A stretch of DNA of 64,000 nucleotides, taken from the NCBI RefSeq assembly GCF_009856355.1, contig NZ_WMEW01000002.1, positions 248,001 to 312,000 on the forward strand. The letters run 5' to 3'. This document shows, in pieces, positions 47,744 to 56,613 of the stretch. A program made the position numbers and the translations under genes. The notes under the pieces are model-generated. The model saw only the letters and a program-made list of their open reading frames with translations, had not been told where the DNA came from and searched no databases. This stretch comes from Halobacillus litoralis. Lineage in GTDB: Bacteria; Bacillota; Bacilli; Bacillales; Halobacillaceae. How positions within the stretch are numbered: position 1 is the first letter of the stretch; each line of letters begins with the position of its first letter.

Positions 47744-48004
47744 ATGCCTAACATTAAATCAGCGAAAAAACGTGTACGTGTAAACGATGATGCCCGCGCC
47801 CTTAACGCAGCATTCAAATCCGACATGCGTACGGCGGTTAAACGTGTAGAAAAGCTTGTTGAAGCTAAAGATGTAGAAAACGCGAAAGAAGTGCTTCCTA
47901 CAGCTGTTAAGAAAATTGACAAAGCTGTTCAGCGCGGCGCCCTGCACCAAAACACAGGAAACCGTAAAAAATCCCGCCTAACTAAATTAGTTAACGCACT
48001 ATAA
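47744..48004 (+). CDS. rpsT: 30S ribosomal protein S20
   Basis: Primary 16S rRNA-binding protein of the small subunit, 86 residues, Lys/Arg-rich, of three helices. Family features are PNIKSAKKRVRVNDDARALN at the start and the C-terminal GALHQNTGNRKKSRLTKLVN. CTAGGAGGTG precedes the ATG at 47744. It is convergent with holA, as in most Bacilli, and ends before a shared terminator. Confidence 0.98.
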   Translation: MPNIKSAKKRVRVNDDARALNAAFKSDMRTAVKRVEKLVEAKDVENAKEVLPTAVKKIDKAVQRGALHQNTGNRKKSRLTKLVNAL

Positions 48005-48065
48005 TTAAATCGTAATTTATGACCAACAGACGATCCTTCTTAATGGAATGGGTCGTTTTTACATG

Positions 48066-48107
48066 AAAGAGGCCCTCCGGCACTAAGCCGGAGGGCCTCT
48101 TTATTTT
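48066..48107. terminator. bidirectional terminator between rpsT and holA
   Basis: 15-bp perfect arms AAAGAGGCCCTCCGG (48066-48080) and complement (48088-48102) with a 7-nt loop; ATTTTAT follows on the plus strand, and the minus side continues TTTCATG. It overlaps the holA stop codon. Confidence 0.9.
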
Positions 48108-49134
48108 ATATCGATGCTTTCGCATCCGACGTCTGCTGTTTAATATGGATTAACCGGTATAGAAGCATTTCAAAAGCAAGCGCTTTTTCCATTTTCCCCT
48201 GCTTCAGATTGTAATCCGTCTCCGCAAGTTCATTCATGATTTGGTTCAATTCCTGATTACTGAAATAACGCTCCCGCTTTAATGCCATTTTGATGACATA
48301 TGGATGAGCTTTTATATACGTTTTCATTTGATTCTGGGCATAGCCTTTCTGTTTAAGCACTTTAGCCTGATTGATAATACGGAATTGAGAGGAAAGCAGA
48401 GCCGTCAAAGCGATCGGCTCTTCATTCACTTTTTCAAGGTCCTTGTAAATACGGATCGCTTTTCCAAGATCCCTTTCCATCACAGCATCCACGAGCTTCA
48501 GTCCGGAAGCTTCCGCACTGTGTGAAAGAAGCTGCTCGGCTGCTTCTTTTGTTACAACGCCGCCTTCTCCTACATAAAGGGCGAGCTTTTCCATTTCATT
48601 CCGCAGCGCCATCAGGTTCGCACCAATTTCCTGTGTGAATAATTCGTATATATCCTCCGGCACGGTAATATGTAAATCCCGCGCAAGACTTGCAATCCAC
48701 TTGTCCATGTTCCATTCTTTAACCGGCTCACAGTGAACCACCGCGCCATGCTTTTTCAGTTCTTTAAAAAGCTTTTTGCGCTCATCCAGCTTTTCATAGG
48801 GAGCAATCAGGACCAGAGTCGTGTATTCGGCTGGATTTTGTATGTACTGCAGCAGCACATCCACATCATGCTCAAAGGACAGCTTGTCCGGCTTTGCTTT
48901 GAGGAAGACAGGGTTGTTGGCGATGACCACTTTCCCATCTCCCAGAAACGGAAAAGTTTCCGCATCTGTGACGACATCTTCCACAGGAATTTCCTCCAGA
49001 TCATACTGGGATACGTTGAACTCCCGATCTTCTTTCTTTAACGCCTGCTTTATGATTTTATCTTTGTTTTCCTGTATTAGATACGGTTCTACTCCATATA
49101 GTAAGTACACCTGTGATTGATTCTGCTTGGCCAT
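48106..49134 (-). CDS. holA: DNA polymerase III subunit delta
   Basis: Delta subunit of the clamp loader; opens the sliding-clamp ring. 342 residues of the AAA+-like fold without nucleotide site: N-terminal VYLLYGVEPYLIQE start, LVLIAPYEKLDERK near 108 and the C-terminal helical collar (about 215-335). Ribosome site GAGAGGAC lies a bit far from the ATG at 49134. Preceded by a near-perfect promoter; stands between rpsT and comEC. Confidence 0.95.
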   Translation of the reverse strand: MAKQNQSQVYLLYGVEPYLIQENKDKIIKQALKKEDREFNVSQYDLEEIPVEDVVTDAETFPFLGDGKVVIANNPVFLKAKPDKLSFEHDVDVLLQYIQNPAEYTTLVLIAPYEKLDERKKLFKELKKHGAVVHCEPVKEWNMDKWIASLARDLHITVPEDIYELFTQEIGANLMALRNEMEKLALYVGEGGVVTKEAAEQLLSHSAEASGLKLVDAVMERDLGKAIRIYKDLEKVNEEPIALTALLSSQFRIINQAKVLKQKGYAQNQMKTYIKAHPYVIKMALKRERYFSNQELNQIMNELAETDYNLKQGKMEKALAFEMLLYRLIHIKQQTSDAKASI

Positions 49135-49479
49135 ACAATGGTTGTCCTCTCTATAAAAAAAGAATACGGCACCCTCCTGAGAGGGAGCTCAGTGTCACTA
49201 TTTTATTGTCCTTTTCAAGATCTGTCAAAAAGTGATGTGAGCATGCCGTATAAACCATCTATATAAACGCCATTTCAAAAGCCCCGGGTGCTTTTGAAGA
49301 GGACGATGTTGTTCCTCTCTTGCGTTTAGTTTGACCGCCTGGGGGAGAATTATCTGTGACAAGTCTTGCTAGCTGTGGCAAACGTATGAATCCAGGATAA
49401 TTTTAGAAATCCTTTTCACACCATGTAGATTTTTGGCTGTAAATGCACTATACTTAGTAATTGATATAGGAGGGGTAAT
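49135..49479. other. holA-yqzM intergenic region
   Basis: 345 nt without a gene. It holds the holA promoter and a GC-rich hairpin in its leader (about 49170-49192 on the minus strand), a 9-bp perfect inverted repeat TTCAAAAGC/GCTTTTGAA (49274-49282, 49290-49298) without T run, and the probable yqzM promoter with TATACT at 49449-49454. Nothing else is recognisable. Confidence 0.6.
49200..49228 (-). promoter_or_regulatory. holA promoter
   Basis: Perfect TTGACA (49223-49228), 17 nt, TAAAAT (49200-49205) on the minus strand, with a leader of about 60 nt. Confidence 0.9.
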
Positions 49480-49614
49480 ATGAACGAGTTCAAAAATGAT
49501 ATTCAATCCAAAACGAATGATGTCATTGATTCCGGATTGGGATTTGTCTTCTCATTTGTCTTCTTCTTCATTATTTTCGCAATCGGGGTTGTATTTTCTG
49601 TGGTCGGTCAATAA
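49480..49614 (+). CDS. yqzM: YqzM family small membrane protein
   Basis: A 44-residue single-pass membrane protein of unknown function, too short for ordinary gene finding cut-offs. It starts MNEFKNDIQSKTNDVIDSG, then a hydrophobic helix (about residues 20-42) and ends in VVGQ; this fits the YqzM family found in the same place in B. subtilis, between comEC and holA. The ribosome site AGGAGGGG lies 5 nt before the ATG, and a strong terminator follows 17 nt after the stop, both good signs of a real gene. Confidence 0.88.
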   Translation: MNEFKNDIQSKTNDVIDSGLGFVFSFVFFFIIFAIGVVFSVVGQ

Positions 49615-49630
49615 TGGTGCAATTCCGGAA

Positions 49631-49656
49631 GGCTGCTTATGAAGCAGTCTTTTTTT
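49631..49656 (+). terminator. yqzM terminator
   Basis: GGCTGCTT (49631-49638) and AAGCAGTC (49642-49649, one G-U pair) with a 3-nt loop, then seven T. The T run overlaps the convergent comEC stop codon. Confidence 0.9.
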
Positions 49657-51916
49657 ATTTTCTGCTTGCATTATACGGAAGGAAAGTCGAAAACGTTCCA
49701 TCATCTCCATAAAAATTATAGTGGACAGCCCCGGATTGGTCGGTCCGCAGAATGAGCATATCCCGCTCCATCAGCTTCTCCACCACTTCTTCGTGAGGGT
49801 GTCCGTAGCTGTTTTCCACTCCAGCCGAAACCCAGGCAGTACCAGCATTAACCTCATCCAGCCACGCATCACTGGAGGAAGTGTCACTGCCATGATGAGC
49901 CACTTTCAGTACATCTATGCGTACATCCGGGAGATCCTGAAGCAGCTGTTTTTCCACAGGGACGGATATGTCTCCGGTGAACATCCACGACTTCCCCCCA
50001 AGATCAAAGGTGACAACAAGGGAGTTGTCATTCGCATCCCCTGTATTTTCTGCCGGGTGCAGCACACGCATGCTGAGTCCATCTGTTTTTAAGTGATCTC
50101 CAGCAGACGCTTCCCTCTGCTTCACTCCTTTATACTGGACAGGGTAAAAAGGTGAAGTCACAACATTTCCCACATCAAGTTGATCGATCAGATAAGGAAC
50201 GCTTCCGTTATGATCACTGTCCTCATGAGTAATCAGAATCGTATCAATGGTGTCGATGCCTCTGGATTTCAGAAATGGCACAATGACGGTCTTTGCGGTT
50301 CTGGTCTCATCTTCCATGTACGGAGGAGGACCTGCGGCATCAATCATCCACACACCTTTTCTGTAAGGCAGTTCAATGACAAAGCTGTCCCCTTGTCCAA
50401 TATCAAGCATCGTTACCGTCCCTTCCGGAGACAAATAGGGAAGGGAGGCGTAAACCATAAGCACCCCTGCACACGCTGCACCGTACGCAAAACACCGCTC
50501 GAGCTTCCCTCTGCACCAATGAATCATCATCCTGACAAACAAGATCATAAAGACAAGGACTGCGGAAGAAGCCAGTTCACCGATCACCCACGGAATATCA
50601 AGCAGACCTCCCGCGCTCATGCCAGCTGAAAGGATGCGGTGATGAAAATCAGAAAATAACGAAGATACGCCCCGGGAGACATCTCCAGGGAGAACGAAGG
50701 CAGAAAGAAACAAAAGAAAGGAAACAGGAATGACAAAAAAAGAAAAGTAAGGGACCATGGCCACATTCGCAAAAAGGGACAGCGGTTGAAATTCATAAAA
50801 ATAGCGGATTTGCAGTGGAAGAATGGATAGTAGGCAGATAAGGCTGATGATTATCGTCTGCTGCCACAGACCGGAGGCCCGCTTCAATACAGGTACGGAC
50901 AGAATCAGACTGAACGTGACAAGGAAGGAAAATTGAAAGCCGGCCTGATGAAGATAATCCGGTTTCCAAACAAGAAGAAAACCAGCTGTCCAGGCAATAA
51001 CATCAGATAATGGAATCCGGTGGTTAACCATCGAGAACAAAAGGACAATAAGCGCCATCACGCATGCCCGGATCACCGATGGCGCAGCGCCGGCGAGGAT
51101 TGTATATGAAGGGAGAAAGAGAAGAAGAAATACCCCGGCCTGCCTTCTCGTTGCCAGACCGGATCGGTAAAGAACCATGTAGACGCCTCCAGCAAGCAGC
51201 CCGGCGTGCAGCCCTGAAATAGCCAGGATATGGGAAAGATTGTAGGTTTGAAACCATTCTGTAATTTCTTCAGGTATGGCATCCTTTTCTCCAAAAACAA
51301 GGGCTTTGATCCAGCTGCAGGCCCCGGGATCCAACTGTTGTTGTACCCTTTTTAGAAGATTGGTCCGCCATTCGTATATAAAACTTACATAGGACCTTCC
51401 TTGACAGGTTATATCAGAGTGGTTTTCCACCATCATTTTAGTGAAGACCCCCTGTGTGGCCATATACGCCGCATAATCAAATTCCCCCGGGTTGCGGGCC
51501 GGATCAAACGGGCCCGCCGTACCGGATACCGTACAGAGACCTCCGTGATGATAAACAGGTACCTGTTCATCAGGATCGCTTTTCATAAAGCGCACCTGCC
51601 GTCTTATACCTTGTTCATCTTCCATAAGAAACTGCACTGCATAGGAGGTTTCTTTCACTTCTGAATCAATGACAGCGGTCCACGTGTCCGGCCCTTTCAT
51701 AGAGGCAGGAGGAGATGGGGGAGTAAGATAAATGAACCCGGCAGCGAGGAGAACAAGGGAGAGAAGAAGTTGAGGGATATGAGCACGGAAACCATAGAGA
51801 ATAACGGTAATTAAGAGGACAAAAATATAAAACGCCTCCCCCTCCAGGGAGGCCAGAACCCCGCCCGCAGCAAAAGCAAGGACGGGGAGGTGCCACCGGC
51901 CGGTGAAGGCGTTCAT
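49655..51916 (-). CDS. comEC: DNA internalization-related competence protein ComEC
   Basis: Membrane channel for uptake of single-stranded DNA during natural transformation, 753 residues. The N-terminal part has helices and an OB-like external domain (about 60-190), the ComEC competence core with many helices (about 200-480, YNLSHILAISGLHAGL near 230), and a C-terminal metallo-beta-lactamase domain (about 500-740) with THEDSDHNGS near 566 and VAHHGSDTSSSDAWL near 675. Starts with ATG at 51916, overlapping the comEB stop as ATGA. Confidence 0.96.
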   Translation of the reverse strand: MNAFTGRWHLPVLAFAAGGVLASLEGEAFYIFVLLITVILYGFRAHIPQLLLSLVLLAAGFIYLTPPSPPASMKGPDTWTAVIDSEVKETSYAVQFLMEDEQGIRRQVRFMKSDPDEQVPVYHHGGLCTVSGTAGPFDPARNPGEFDYAAYMATQGVFTKMMVENHSDITCQGRSYVSFIYEWRTNLLKRVQQQLDPGACSWIKALVFGEKDAIPEEITEWFQTYNLSHILAISGLHAGLLAGGVYMVLYRSGLATRRQAGVFLLLFLPSYTILAGAAPSVIRACVMALIVLLFSMVNHRIPLSDVIAWTAGFLLVWKPDYLHQAGFQFSFLVTFSLILSVPVLKRASGLWQQTIIISLICLLSILPLQIRYFYEFQPLSLFANVAMVPYFSFFVIPVSFLLFLSAFVLPGDVSRGVSSLFSDFHHRILSAGMSAGGLLDIPWVIGELASSAVLVFMILFVRMMIHWCRGKLERCFAYGAACAGVLMVYASLPYLSPEGTVTMLDIGQGDSFVIELPYRKGVWMIDAAGPPPYMEDETRTAKTVIVPFLKSRGIDTIDTILITHEDSDHNGSVPYLIDQLDVGNVVTSPFYPVQYKGVKQREASAGDHLKTDGLSMRVLHPAENTGDANDNSLVVTFDLGGKSWMFTGDISVPVEKQLLQDLPDVRIDVLKVAHHGSDTSSSDAWLDEVNAGTAWVSAGVENSYGHPHEEVVEKLMERDMLILRTDQSGAVHYNFYGDDGTFSTFLPYNASRK

Positions 51917-52470
51917 TTTTCAGGAAGGGAGAAATAATGATCGGCTAATTCCTTCAACTCCTCCACTTCAGGATCATGCGAATTCTCCAGCTTATCAATC
52001 AGCCGGCCGACAAGATGGCGCTGCTCCGTCTGCATAGGCGGAATTTCCAAGGGGACCTTTTTCATTCGAACGCCGGCCTGTTGGAAGAGCTCGACAGCAT
52101 AGGGATCATTTTTATAATCCTCTCCATAATAAACGGCTTTGATGCCAGCCTGTATTAACGCTTTCGTACAGTGAACGCATGGAAAATGAGTAACATAGAC
52201 CTCTGCTCCATCTGCAGCTACGCCGAACTTGGAACACTGCAGCAGCGCATTCATTTCTGCATGAATCGTCCGGACACAGTGCCCCCCTACGACATAGCAC
52301 CCTTCATCAATACAGTGCACTCCGCCGCTTACACTACCATTGTAACCACCCGCGATCATCCGCTTGTCCCGGACAATCACAGCCCCGACCGCAAGCCGCT
52401 GGCAGGTGCTTCTGGATTTTAACAGGTAACTCTGTGCCATAAAATATTGATTCCACGTAATTCGTTCCAT
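51913..52470 (-). CDS. comEB: ComE operon protein 2, dCMP deaminase family
   Basis: A 185-residue zinc deaminase of the cytidine/dCMP family: HAEMNALLQC near residue 71 (zinc His and catalytic Glu) and PCVHCTKAL near 98 (two zinc Cys). The comEB name comes from the operon; B. subtilis ComEB is not required for transformation and probably serves nucleotide metabolism. Translationally coupled to comEC; 57 nt after comEA. Confidence 0.95.
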   Translation of the reverse strand: MERITWNQYFMAQSYLLKSRSTCQRLAVGAVIVRDKRMIAGGYNGSVSGGVHCIDEGCYVVGGHCVRTIHAEMNALLQCSKFGVAADGAEVYVTHFPCVHCTKALIQAGIKAVYYGEDYKNDPYAVELFQQAGVRMKKVPLEIPPMQTEQRHLVGRLIDKLENSHDPEVEELKELADHYFSLPEK

Positions 52471-52527
52471 CTATGTATCCCCCTGTTTTTTAGTTAAGTT
52501 TACTTTCTGTATACTCTTCCGTCAACG

Positions 52528-53097
52528 TCATGGAACTGTGATAAACTCCTTAAGCTGATCCAATGTTTTCTCCCCTATCCCCGGTACGTCGAGCAATTCC
52601 TCTACAGAGCCGAAAGGTCCATGTTCCTCCCTGTATTTCATGATGCTTTCAGCCTTCGAAGGACCGATACCATTCAACGTCTGGATTTCTTCCATAGAAG
52701 CCTGGTTAATTCGTATTTTTCCGTTATCCATACCAGATGACCGGGAAGCGGGTTCTCCATCCTCAGGCGTCCCGGCCACTAGAACGACCATTTCATCCTG
52801 AAGGATTTGAGCAAGGTTAACACTATGCGGATCAGCCTCTTCTGTCATTCCACCTGCCTCTGTGATGACGTCATCCACCCTTGTCCCTTCCTCCATCGCA
52901 TACACACCCGGCCGTACAACCGCCCCTTTCACATCCACAACAATTTCATCCTCTGACATGTTTCCTTCAGATTCGGCCGGTACCTGCTCTTCTTCTGTTA
53001 CGACAGCATTTTCAACCTCTGCTTCCGGCTGACTCTGCCGATAGACGAGTACAAACACTACTATAACAATCACAATCCATCCGTATCGTTTGATCAT
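52528..53097 (-). CDS. comEA: competence protein ComEA
   Basis: Surface DNA receptor for transformation, 189 residues. One N-terminal transmembrane helix (6-22), an SLBB domain (about 55-115, VDVKGAVVRPGVYAMEEGTRV) and a C-terminal helix-hairpin-helix pair that binds double-stranded DNA (INQASMEEIQTLNGIGPSKA near 130, LLDVPGIGEKTLDQL near 167). The ATG at 53097 lies 6 nt behind AAGGGCGG. First gene of comEA-comEB-comEC, divergent from comER. Confidence 0.95.
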   Translation of the reverse strand: MIKRYGWIVIVIVVFVLVYRQSQPEAEVENAVVTEEEQVPAESEGNMSEDEIVVDVKGAVVRPGVYAMEEGTRVDDVITEAGGMTEEADPHSVNLAQILQDEMVVLVAGTPEDGEPASRSSGMDNGKIRINQASMEEIQTLNGIGPSKAESIMKYREEHGPFGSVEELLDVPGIGEKTLDQLKEFITVP

Positions 53098-53173
53098 AAT
53101 CGTCCGCCCTTCTCTCATAAAACTTCACTGTTGGAATACTATGGTATAGGTGACCATTAAGGGAGGGATTCCA

Positions 53174-53983
53174 ATGAGATGGGGAATCATCGGAACCGGA
53201 AATATGGGAAGCATGCTGACTGCATCACTGGTTAAAAGTGGAGCTGTGCGTGGAAATCAATTAACGATTTACAATAGAACAAAAGCAAAAGCGGAAAACT
53301 TAAAAGAAGAATTGGGGTCGATTACTGTGGCGGATACGCTGCAGGACATCCAGCAAAACAGCGATATCCTTTTCATCTGTGTGAAACCGCATCATTATAA
53401 AGGAATTTTAGAGGAACTGGAAGGAAAGTGGAAAAAAGAGCAGTGTCTCGTTTCCATCACCTCACCGATTGCCGTGGAACAGCTGGAGAAGGCTGTCCCT
53501 TGTGAAGTCGCCCGGGTAGTACCGTCGATCACAAATCACGCCCTTGCCGGCGTCAGTTTGATGACATTTTCAGAAAACACAAGTGAACCCTTCCGGACTG
53601 CTATTCACCGAGCTTTCTCCCACATTTCGACACCAGTGGAGATTGAAGAGGAATATATACGCGCAGCGTCTGATATCGTTTCCTGCGGGCCGGCCTTTAT
53701 CAGTTTTCTGCTCAGTCAATGGATCGCAGCCGCCGGAGAGGTGGCCGGCATGCCGAAGGAAAAGGCGACCGTTTTAACAGAAAATATGATGACAGGGCTC
53801 GGTGAACTGCTGTCCAGGCGGATTATGACATTGGAAGAACTGATGGAGAAAGTCACAGTCAAAGGCGGGGTGACCGGGGAGGGACTTCAGGCCCTGGAGG
53901 ACCACATTGGACCTTTATTCCAGAAGATGTTCGAAGCCACACAGAGGAAACATAAAGAAGATAAAACAAACATTCATCTGTAA
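53174..53983 (+). CDS. comER: late competence protein ComER, P5CR-like
   Basis: A 269-residue protein of the pyrroline-5-carboxylate reductase family: Rossmann motif GIIGTGNMGSML at residue 3, FICVKPHH near 72, and the C-terminal VTVKGGVTGEGLQAL near 228, close to the P5CR signature. It is divergent from comEA; in Bacilli ComER affects sporulation and biofilm timing and not DNA uptake. Proline synthesis activity cannot be excluded. AGGGAGGG with 6 nt selects the ATG at 53174. Confidence 0.9.
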   Translation: MRWGIIGTGNMGSMLTASLVKSGAVRGNQLTIYNRTKAKAENLKEELGSITVADTLQDIQQNSDILFICVKPHHYKGILEELEGKWKKEQCLVSITSPIAVEQLEKAVPCEVARVVPSITNHALAGVSLMTFSENTSEPFRTAIHRAFSHISTPVEIEEEYIRAASDIVSCGPAFISFLLSQWIAAAGEVAGMPKEKATVLTENMMTGLGELLSRRIMTLEELMEKVTVKGGVTGEGLQALEDHIGPLFQKMFEATQRKHKEDKTNIHL

Positions 53984-54022
53984 CCCTATTATTCGACATT
54001 CTTTGTTGATTTCCTGCTGCAT

Positions 54023-54054
54023 AAAAAAAAGAGTCCGATTTTCCAATCGGACTC
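54023..54054 (-). terminator. yqeM terminator
   Basis: GAGTCCGATT (54031-54040) and complement (54045-54054) with a TTCC loop and an eight-T run on the minus strand, 5 nt past the stop of the methyltransferase gene. Confidence 0.92.
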
Positions 54055-54058
54055 CTTC

Positions 54059-54787
54059 CTATTTCGTACAAGCGATCAACCACCGGTCCCCTTCTGCATC
54101 AGGTTCTGTGCTGAAATCTGCATAGACGCCCTGGAAGGAGAAACCTGCCTCCTCCAGCCACGCTTTAAGGTCACGGAGTTCAAATCCCTGCTGGTCATGA
54201 ACTTCATCAAATCGATGATAACCGGCACCTTCCTGAATAAAGAAGGTCAAGTCGTGAACGATGCTGTTTTCCTTTTCACCAGGATCACAGAACCATACAT
54301 AGGACAAATCATCATAAACCTCGGCAAAGGTGGAACCACTAAGGTCCCGCTGAATATGATCTATAGAGTGGACATCAAACAAAAACAGTCCGCCCTCTTC
54401 CAACGCTGCATGAACACGGTTGAAAGACGCTTTTACCTGTTCTGGTTCCTGGAGATAGTTGAAAACGTCACAATAACTGATAACGGTGTCAAAAGATACC
54501 GGAAATTCAAGTTCAGTCATATCCTGTTTTAACCATTGAATAGAGGAACGGGGGTTTTTCTGCTGGGCGACAGCAAGCATTTCCTCTGACAGGTCCACAC
54601 CTGTCATTTGATACCCCTCCTGATCCAGTCTATGAGTAATCTCACCTGTTCCACAGCCTACATCAAGAATCCTGCTGCCCGTAATGCCGTGATGATGCAT
54701 CTGATCCTTTGTGAATGACACCCAGCTGCTGTAAGGAGCGTCTTCCATCAAACGGTCGTATACCCGGGCCATGTCCCTGTAGCTCAT
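54059..54787 (-). CDS. class I SAM-dependent methyltransferase YqeM
   Basis: A 242-residue methyltransferase of unknown substrate. Motif I RILDVGCGTGEITHRL near residue 40 and motif post I LSEEMLAVAQQ near 62; the rest is the standard Rossmann fold. The B. subtilis counterpart yqeM is the last gene of the same operon. The ATG at 54787 follows the rsfS stop by one base and has only a weak ribosome site, so its translation is probably coupled to rsfS. Confidence 0.88.
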   Translation of the reverse strand: MSYRDMARVYDRLMEDAPYSSWVSFTKDQMHHHGITGSRILDVGCGTGEITHRLDQEGYQMTGVDLSEEMLAVAQQKNPRSSIQWLKQDMTELEFPVSFDTVISYCDVFNYLQEPEQVKASFNRVHAALEEGGLFLFDVHSIDHIQRDLSGSTFAEVYDDLSYVWFCDPGEKENSIVHDLTFFIQEGAGYHRFDEVHDQQGFELRDLKAWLEEAGFSFQGVYADFSTEPDAEGDRWLIACTK

Positions 54788-54788
54788 A

Positions 54789-55142
54789 TTAGTTTTCCAA
54801 ACCCTCAACGAACACGGTATCCGCGTCTCCCCAGAGTCTTTCCAGATTGTAATAATGACGCTCATCTTTATGGAAGATGTGACAGACGACACCATTGAGA
54901 TCAATTAAAACCCAGCGGGCCTGTTCAAATCCTTCCATACGTTTCACTTCCATCCCATTCTCTTCAGCCTGAGACTTCACTTCCCTGGCAATAGCCTGTA
55001 CCTGTCTTTCATTGGATCCTTCGCAGATAACGAAGTAATCCGCAATTAAAGATACGTCTGCCATATCCAATACAACAATATCCTGAGCTCTTTTCTCATC
55101 ACAGGCCTGTGCGGCCAGTGTTACTAATTCTCTGCTTTCCAT
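54789..55142 (-). CDS. rsfS: ribosomal silencing factor RsfS
   Basis: Binds ribosomal protein L14 and blocks joining of the 30S and 50S subunits when nutrients are low. 117 residues of the Iojap/DUF143 family with VLDMADVSLIADYFVIC near 25, ARWVLIDLNGVVCHIFH near 75 and DERHYYNLERLWGDA near 93. GGGAGGAAG precedes the ATG at 55142. It is followed at once by yqeM. Confidence 0.97.
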   Translation of the reverse strand: MESRELVTLAAQACDEKRAQDIVVLDMADVSLIADYFVICEGSNERQVQAIAREVKSQAEENGMEVKRMEGFEQARWVLIDLNGVVCHIFHKDERHYYNLERLWGDADTVFVEGLEN

Positions 55143-55190
55143 GAGCTTCCTCCCTTTTTCATCCTTTATCTCTTTAGGGTCTTTCCCTGT

Positions 55191-55751
55191 TTATAATAAA
55201 TCATTATATGCATGAAACGTGTCCGGATAAACGGTCCTTCCCCTGCCGACTAAAAAAACAATTGTATTTTTCAAGGCAAGAAGGCAGGCCTTATCCAAAT
55301 CCGTTTCTGCTGTTTCCCGGACTTCATCAACACCGGGGAAATTCCGGCCGGGTTCAATGTAATCCGCTAAAAAGACAACTTTATCCAAAACACTCATATG
55401 TTTCTTTCCTGTCGTGTGACAGGAAACAGCACTGGACACCTCGGGATCTGTCAAATGAATTTCCTGTTCCAGCATCAGGGCGCCTACGGGTCCATGCCAA
55501 AGCTCATGATGATAGTCAAGCAGATCTTTAGGAAGACGCCTGTCGGTTTCAATCCAACGCCGCATCAGATCCCTGTCCTTGTACTTGGCATAATCATGAA
55601 GGGCACCAGCGAGGGCAGCTTTTTCAGCATCGGCACCAAAACGCTCAGCGAGGATGACGGCCTGATCGGTTACTCTTACAGTATGGTCAAACCGCTCCTG
55701 TTTTAGAAAAGGTTTGACATACGCCAAAGCTTGTTCACGAGTCATTTCCAT
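55191..55751 (-). CDS. yqeK: YqeK, HD-domain Ap4A hydrolase
   Basis: Symmetrical diadenosine tetraphosphatase-type HD phosphohydrolase, 186 residues; removes alarmone-like Ap4A. HD metal ligands are in RFDHTVRV near 19, GALHDYAKY near 48 and HHELWHGPVG near 80, and LADYIEPGR near 128. It overlaps the nadD stop by 17 nt, so the pair is coupled. The ATG at 55751 stands 10 nt behind AAAGGAG; a second in-frame ATG two codons on is possible. Confidence 0.93.
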   Translation of the reverse strand: MEMTREQALAYVKPFLKQERFDHTVRVTDQAVILAERFGADAEKAALAGALHDYAKYKDRDLMRRWIETDRRLPKDLLDYHHELWHGPVGALMLEQEIHLTDPEVSSAVSCHTTGKKHMSVLDKVVFLADYIEPGRNFPGVDEVRETAETDLDKACLLALKNTIVFLVGRGRTVYPDTFHAYNDLL

Positions 55752-56307
55752 AGAGGTGATGCTCCTTTATATAAGAATCCACCGCTTCCGGCACAAGGTA
55801 ACGGACACTTTTTCCATTTTTAAGCTTTTCCCTGATCATAGTGGAAGAAACATCGACACCGGGAATGTCTACATAATGAACATCCGCTTCCGGATTCCAC
55901 TCATACCCCGGCCGCTTCACTCCGACAAAATCCACGATGGTTTTCAGTTCTTTTATTTTATACCACTGTGGGAGATTTTGTACCATATCTCCACCAATAA
56001 TAAAGAAAAAATGATGGTCCGGGTATTCGCTATTCAAAAGGGTCAAGGTGTCATACGTGTATGACGTCCCTTTTCTCACAAGTTCGATATCACACAAACG
56101 AAAATCCGGATGTCCGGCAATCGAACGCTCCACCATCTCCAGACGAAGTTCCGCGTCTGTCTGAGACTCTTTTTTATGAGGAGGGATATAGGATGGCATA
56201 AACCAGACCTCATCCAGTCCCATATCCTCCCGGCAGTATTCAGCCATTAACAAATGTCCATAATGAGGTGGATCAAACGTACCGCCGAGGATGCCGATTT
56301 TTTTCAT
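55735..56307 (-). CDS. nadD: nicotinate-nucleotide adenylyltransferase
   Basis: Joins nicotinate mononucleotide and ATP to give deamido-NAD in NAD synthesis. 190 residues with the nucleotidyltransferase motif GGTFDPPHYGHL at residue 8 and VSSTMIREKLKNGKSV near 153 (the SxxxR motif). AGAAGGATGA precedes the ATG at 56307. Between yqeI and yqeK, as in B. subtilis. Confidence 0.97.
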   Translation of the reverse strand: MKKIGILGGTFDPPHYGHLLMAEYCREDMGLDEVWFMPSYIPPHKKESQTDAELRLEMVERSIAGHPDFRLCDIELVRKGTSYTYDTLTLLNSEYPDHHFFFIIGGDMVQNLPQWYKIKELKTIVDFVGVKRPGYEWNPEADVHYVDIPGVDVSSTMIREKLKNGKSVRYLVPEAVDSYIKEHHLYGNDS

Positions 56308-56321
56308 AAGGTCATCCTTCT

Positions 56322-56612
56322 CTACGGCAGTTCAATCTGCTTATTTTCTTTAGACTCTTTGTACAGGATGATCGTGCTTCCGATTACCTGTACAATGTGG
56401 GCGTCCGTAGCTTCCACAATTTCTTCCGCTACAACAGCGGGTTCTTCCAGACAATTCTGCAGAATGCTGACCTTGATCAATTCACGCTTTTCAAGAGCCT
56501 CATTGATCTGTGTCGTCATATTTTCATTGACCCCTGCTTTACCAACCTGGAAGATCGGCTGCACCTGATGGGATGCCGCACGCAAATGCTTTTTCTGTTT
56601 ACTCGTTAACAT
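56322..56612 (-). CDS. yhbY: ribosome assembly RNA-binding protein YhbY/YqeI
   Basis: A 96-residue CRM-domain RNA-binding protein associated with large-subunit precursors. Features: LTSKQKKHLRAASHQVQPIFQVGKAGVN near the start, with the GKAG loop at 28, and EKRELIKVSIL near 47. AAAGGGGA precedes the ATG at 56612, 1 nt beyond the aroE stop, so it is coupled to aroE. Confidence 0.96.
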   Translation of the reverse strand: MLTSKQKKHLRAASHQVQPIFQVGKAGVNENMTTQINEALEKRELIKVSILQNCLEEPAVVAEEIVEATDAHIVQVIGSTIILYKESKENKQIELP

Positions 56613-56613
56613 G

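Noticed and set aside
49170..49192. Attenuator in the holA leader
   Set aside because: A GC-rich hairpin exists, but the T run follows only after seven other bases, and the stem has a mismatch; not convincing as terminator.
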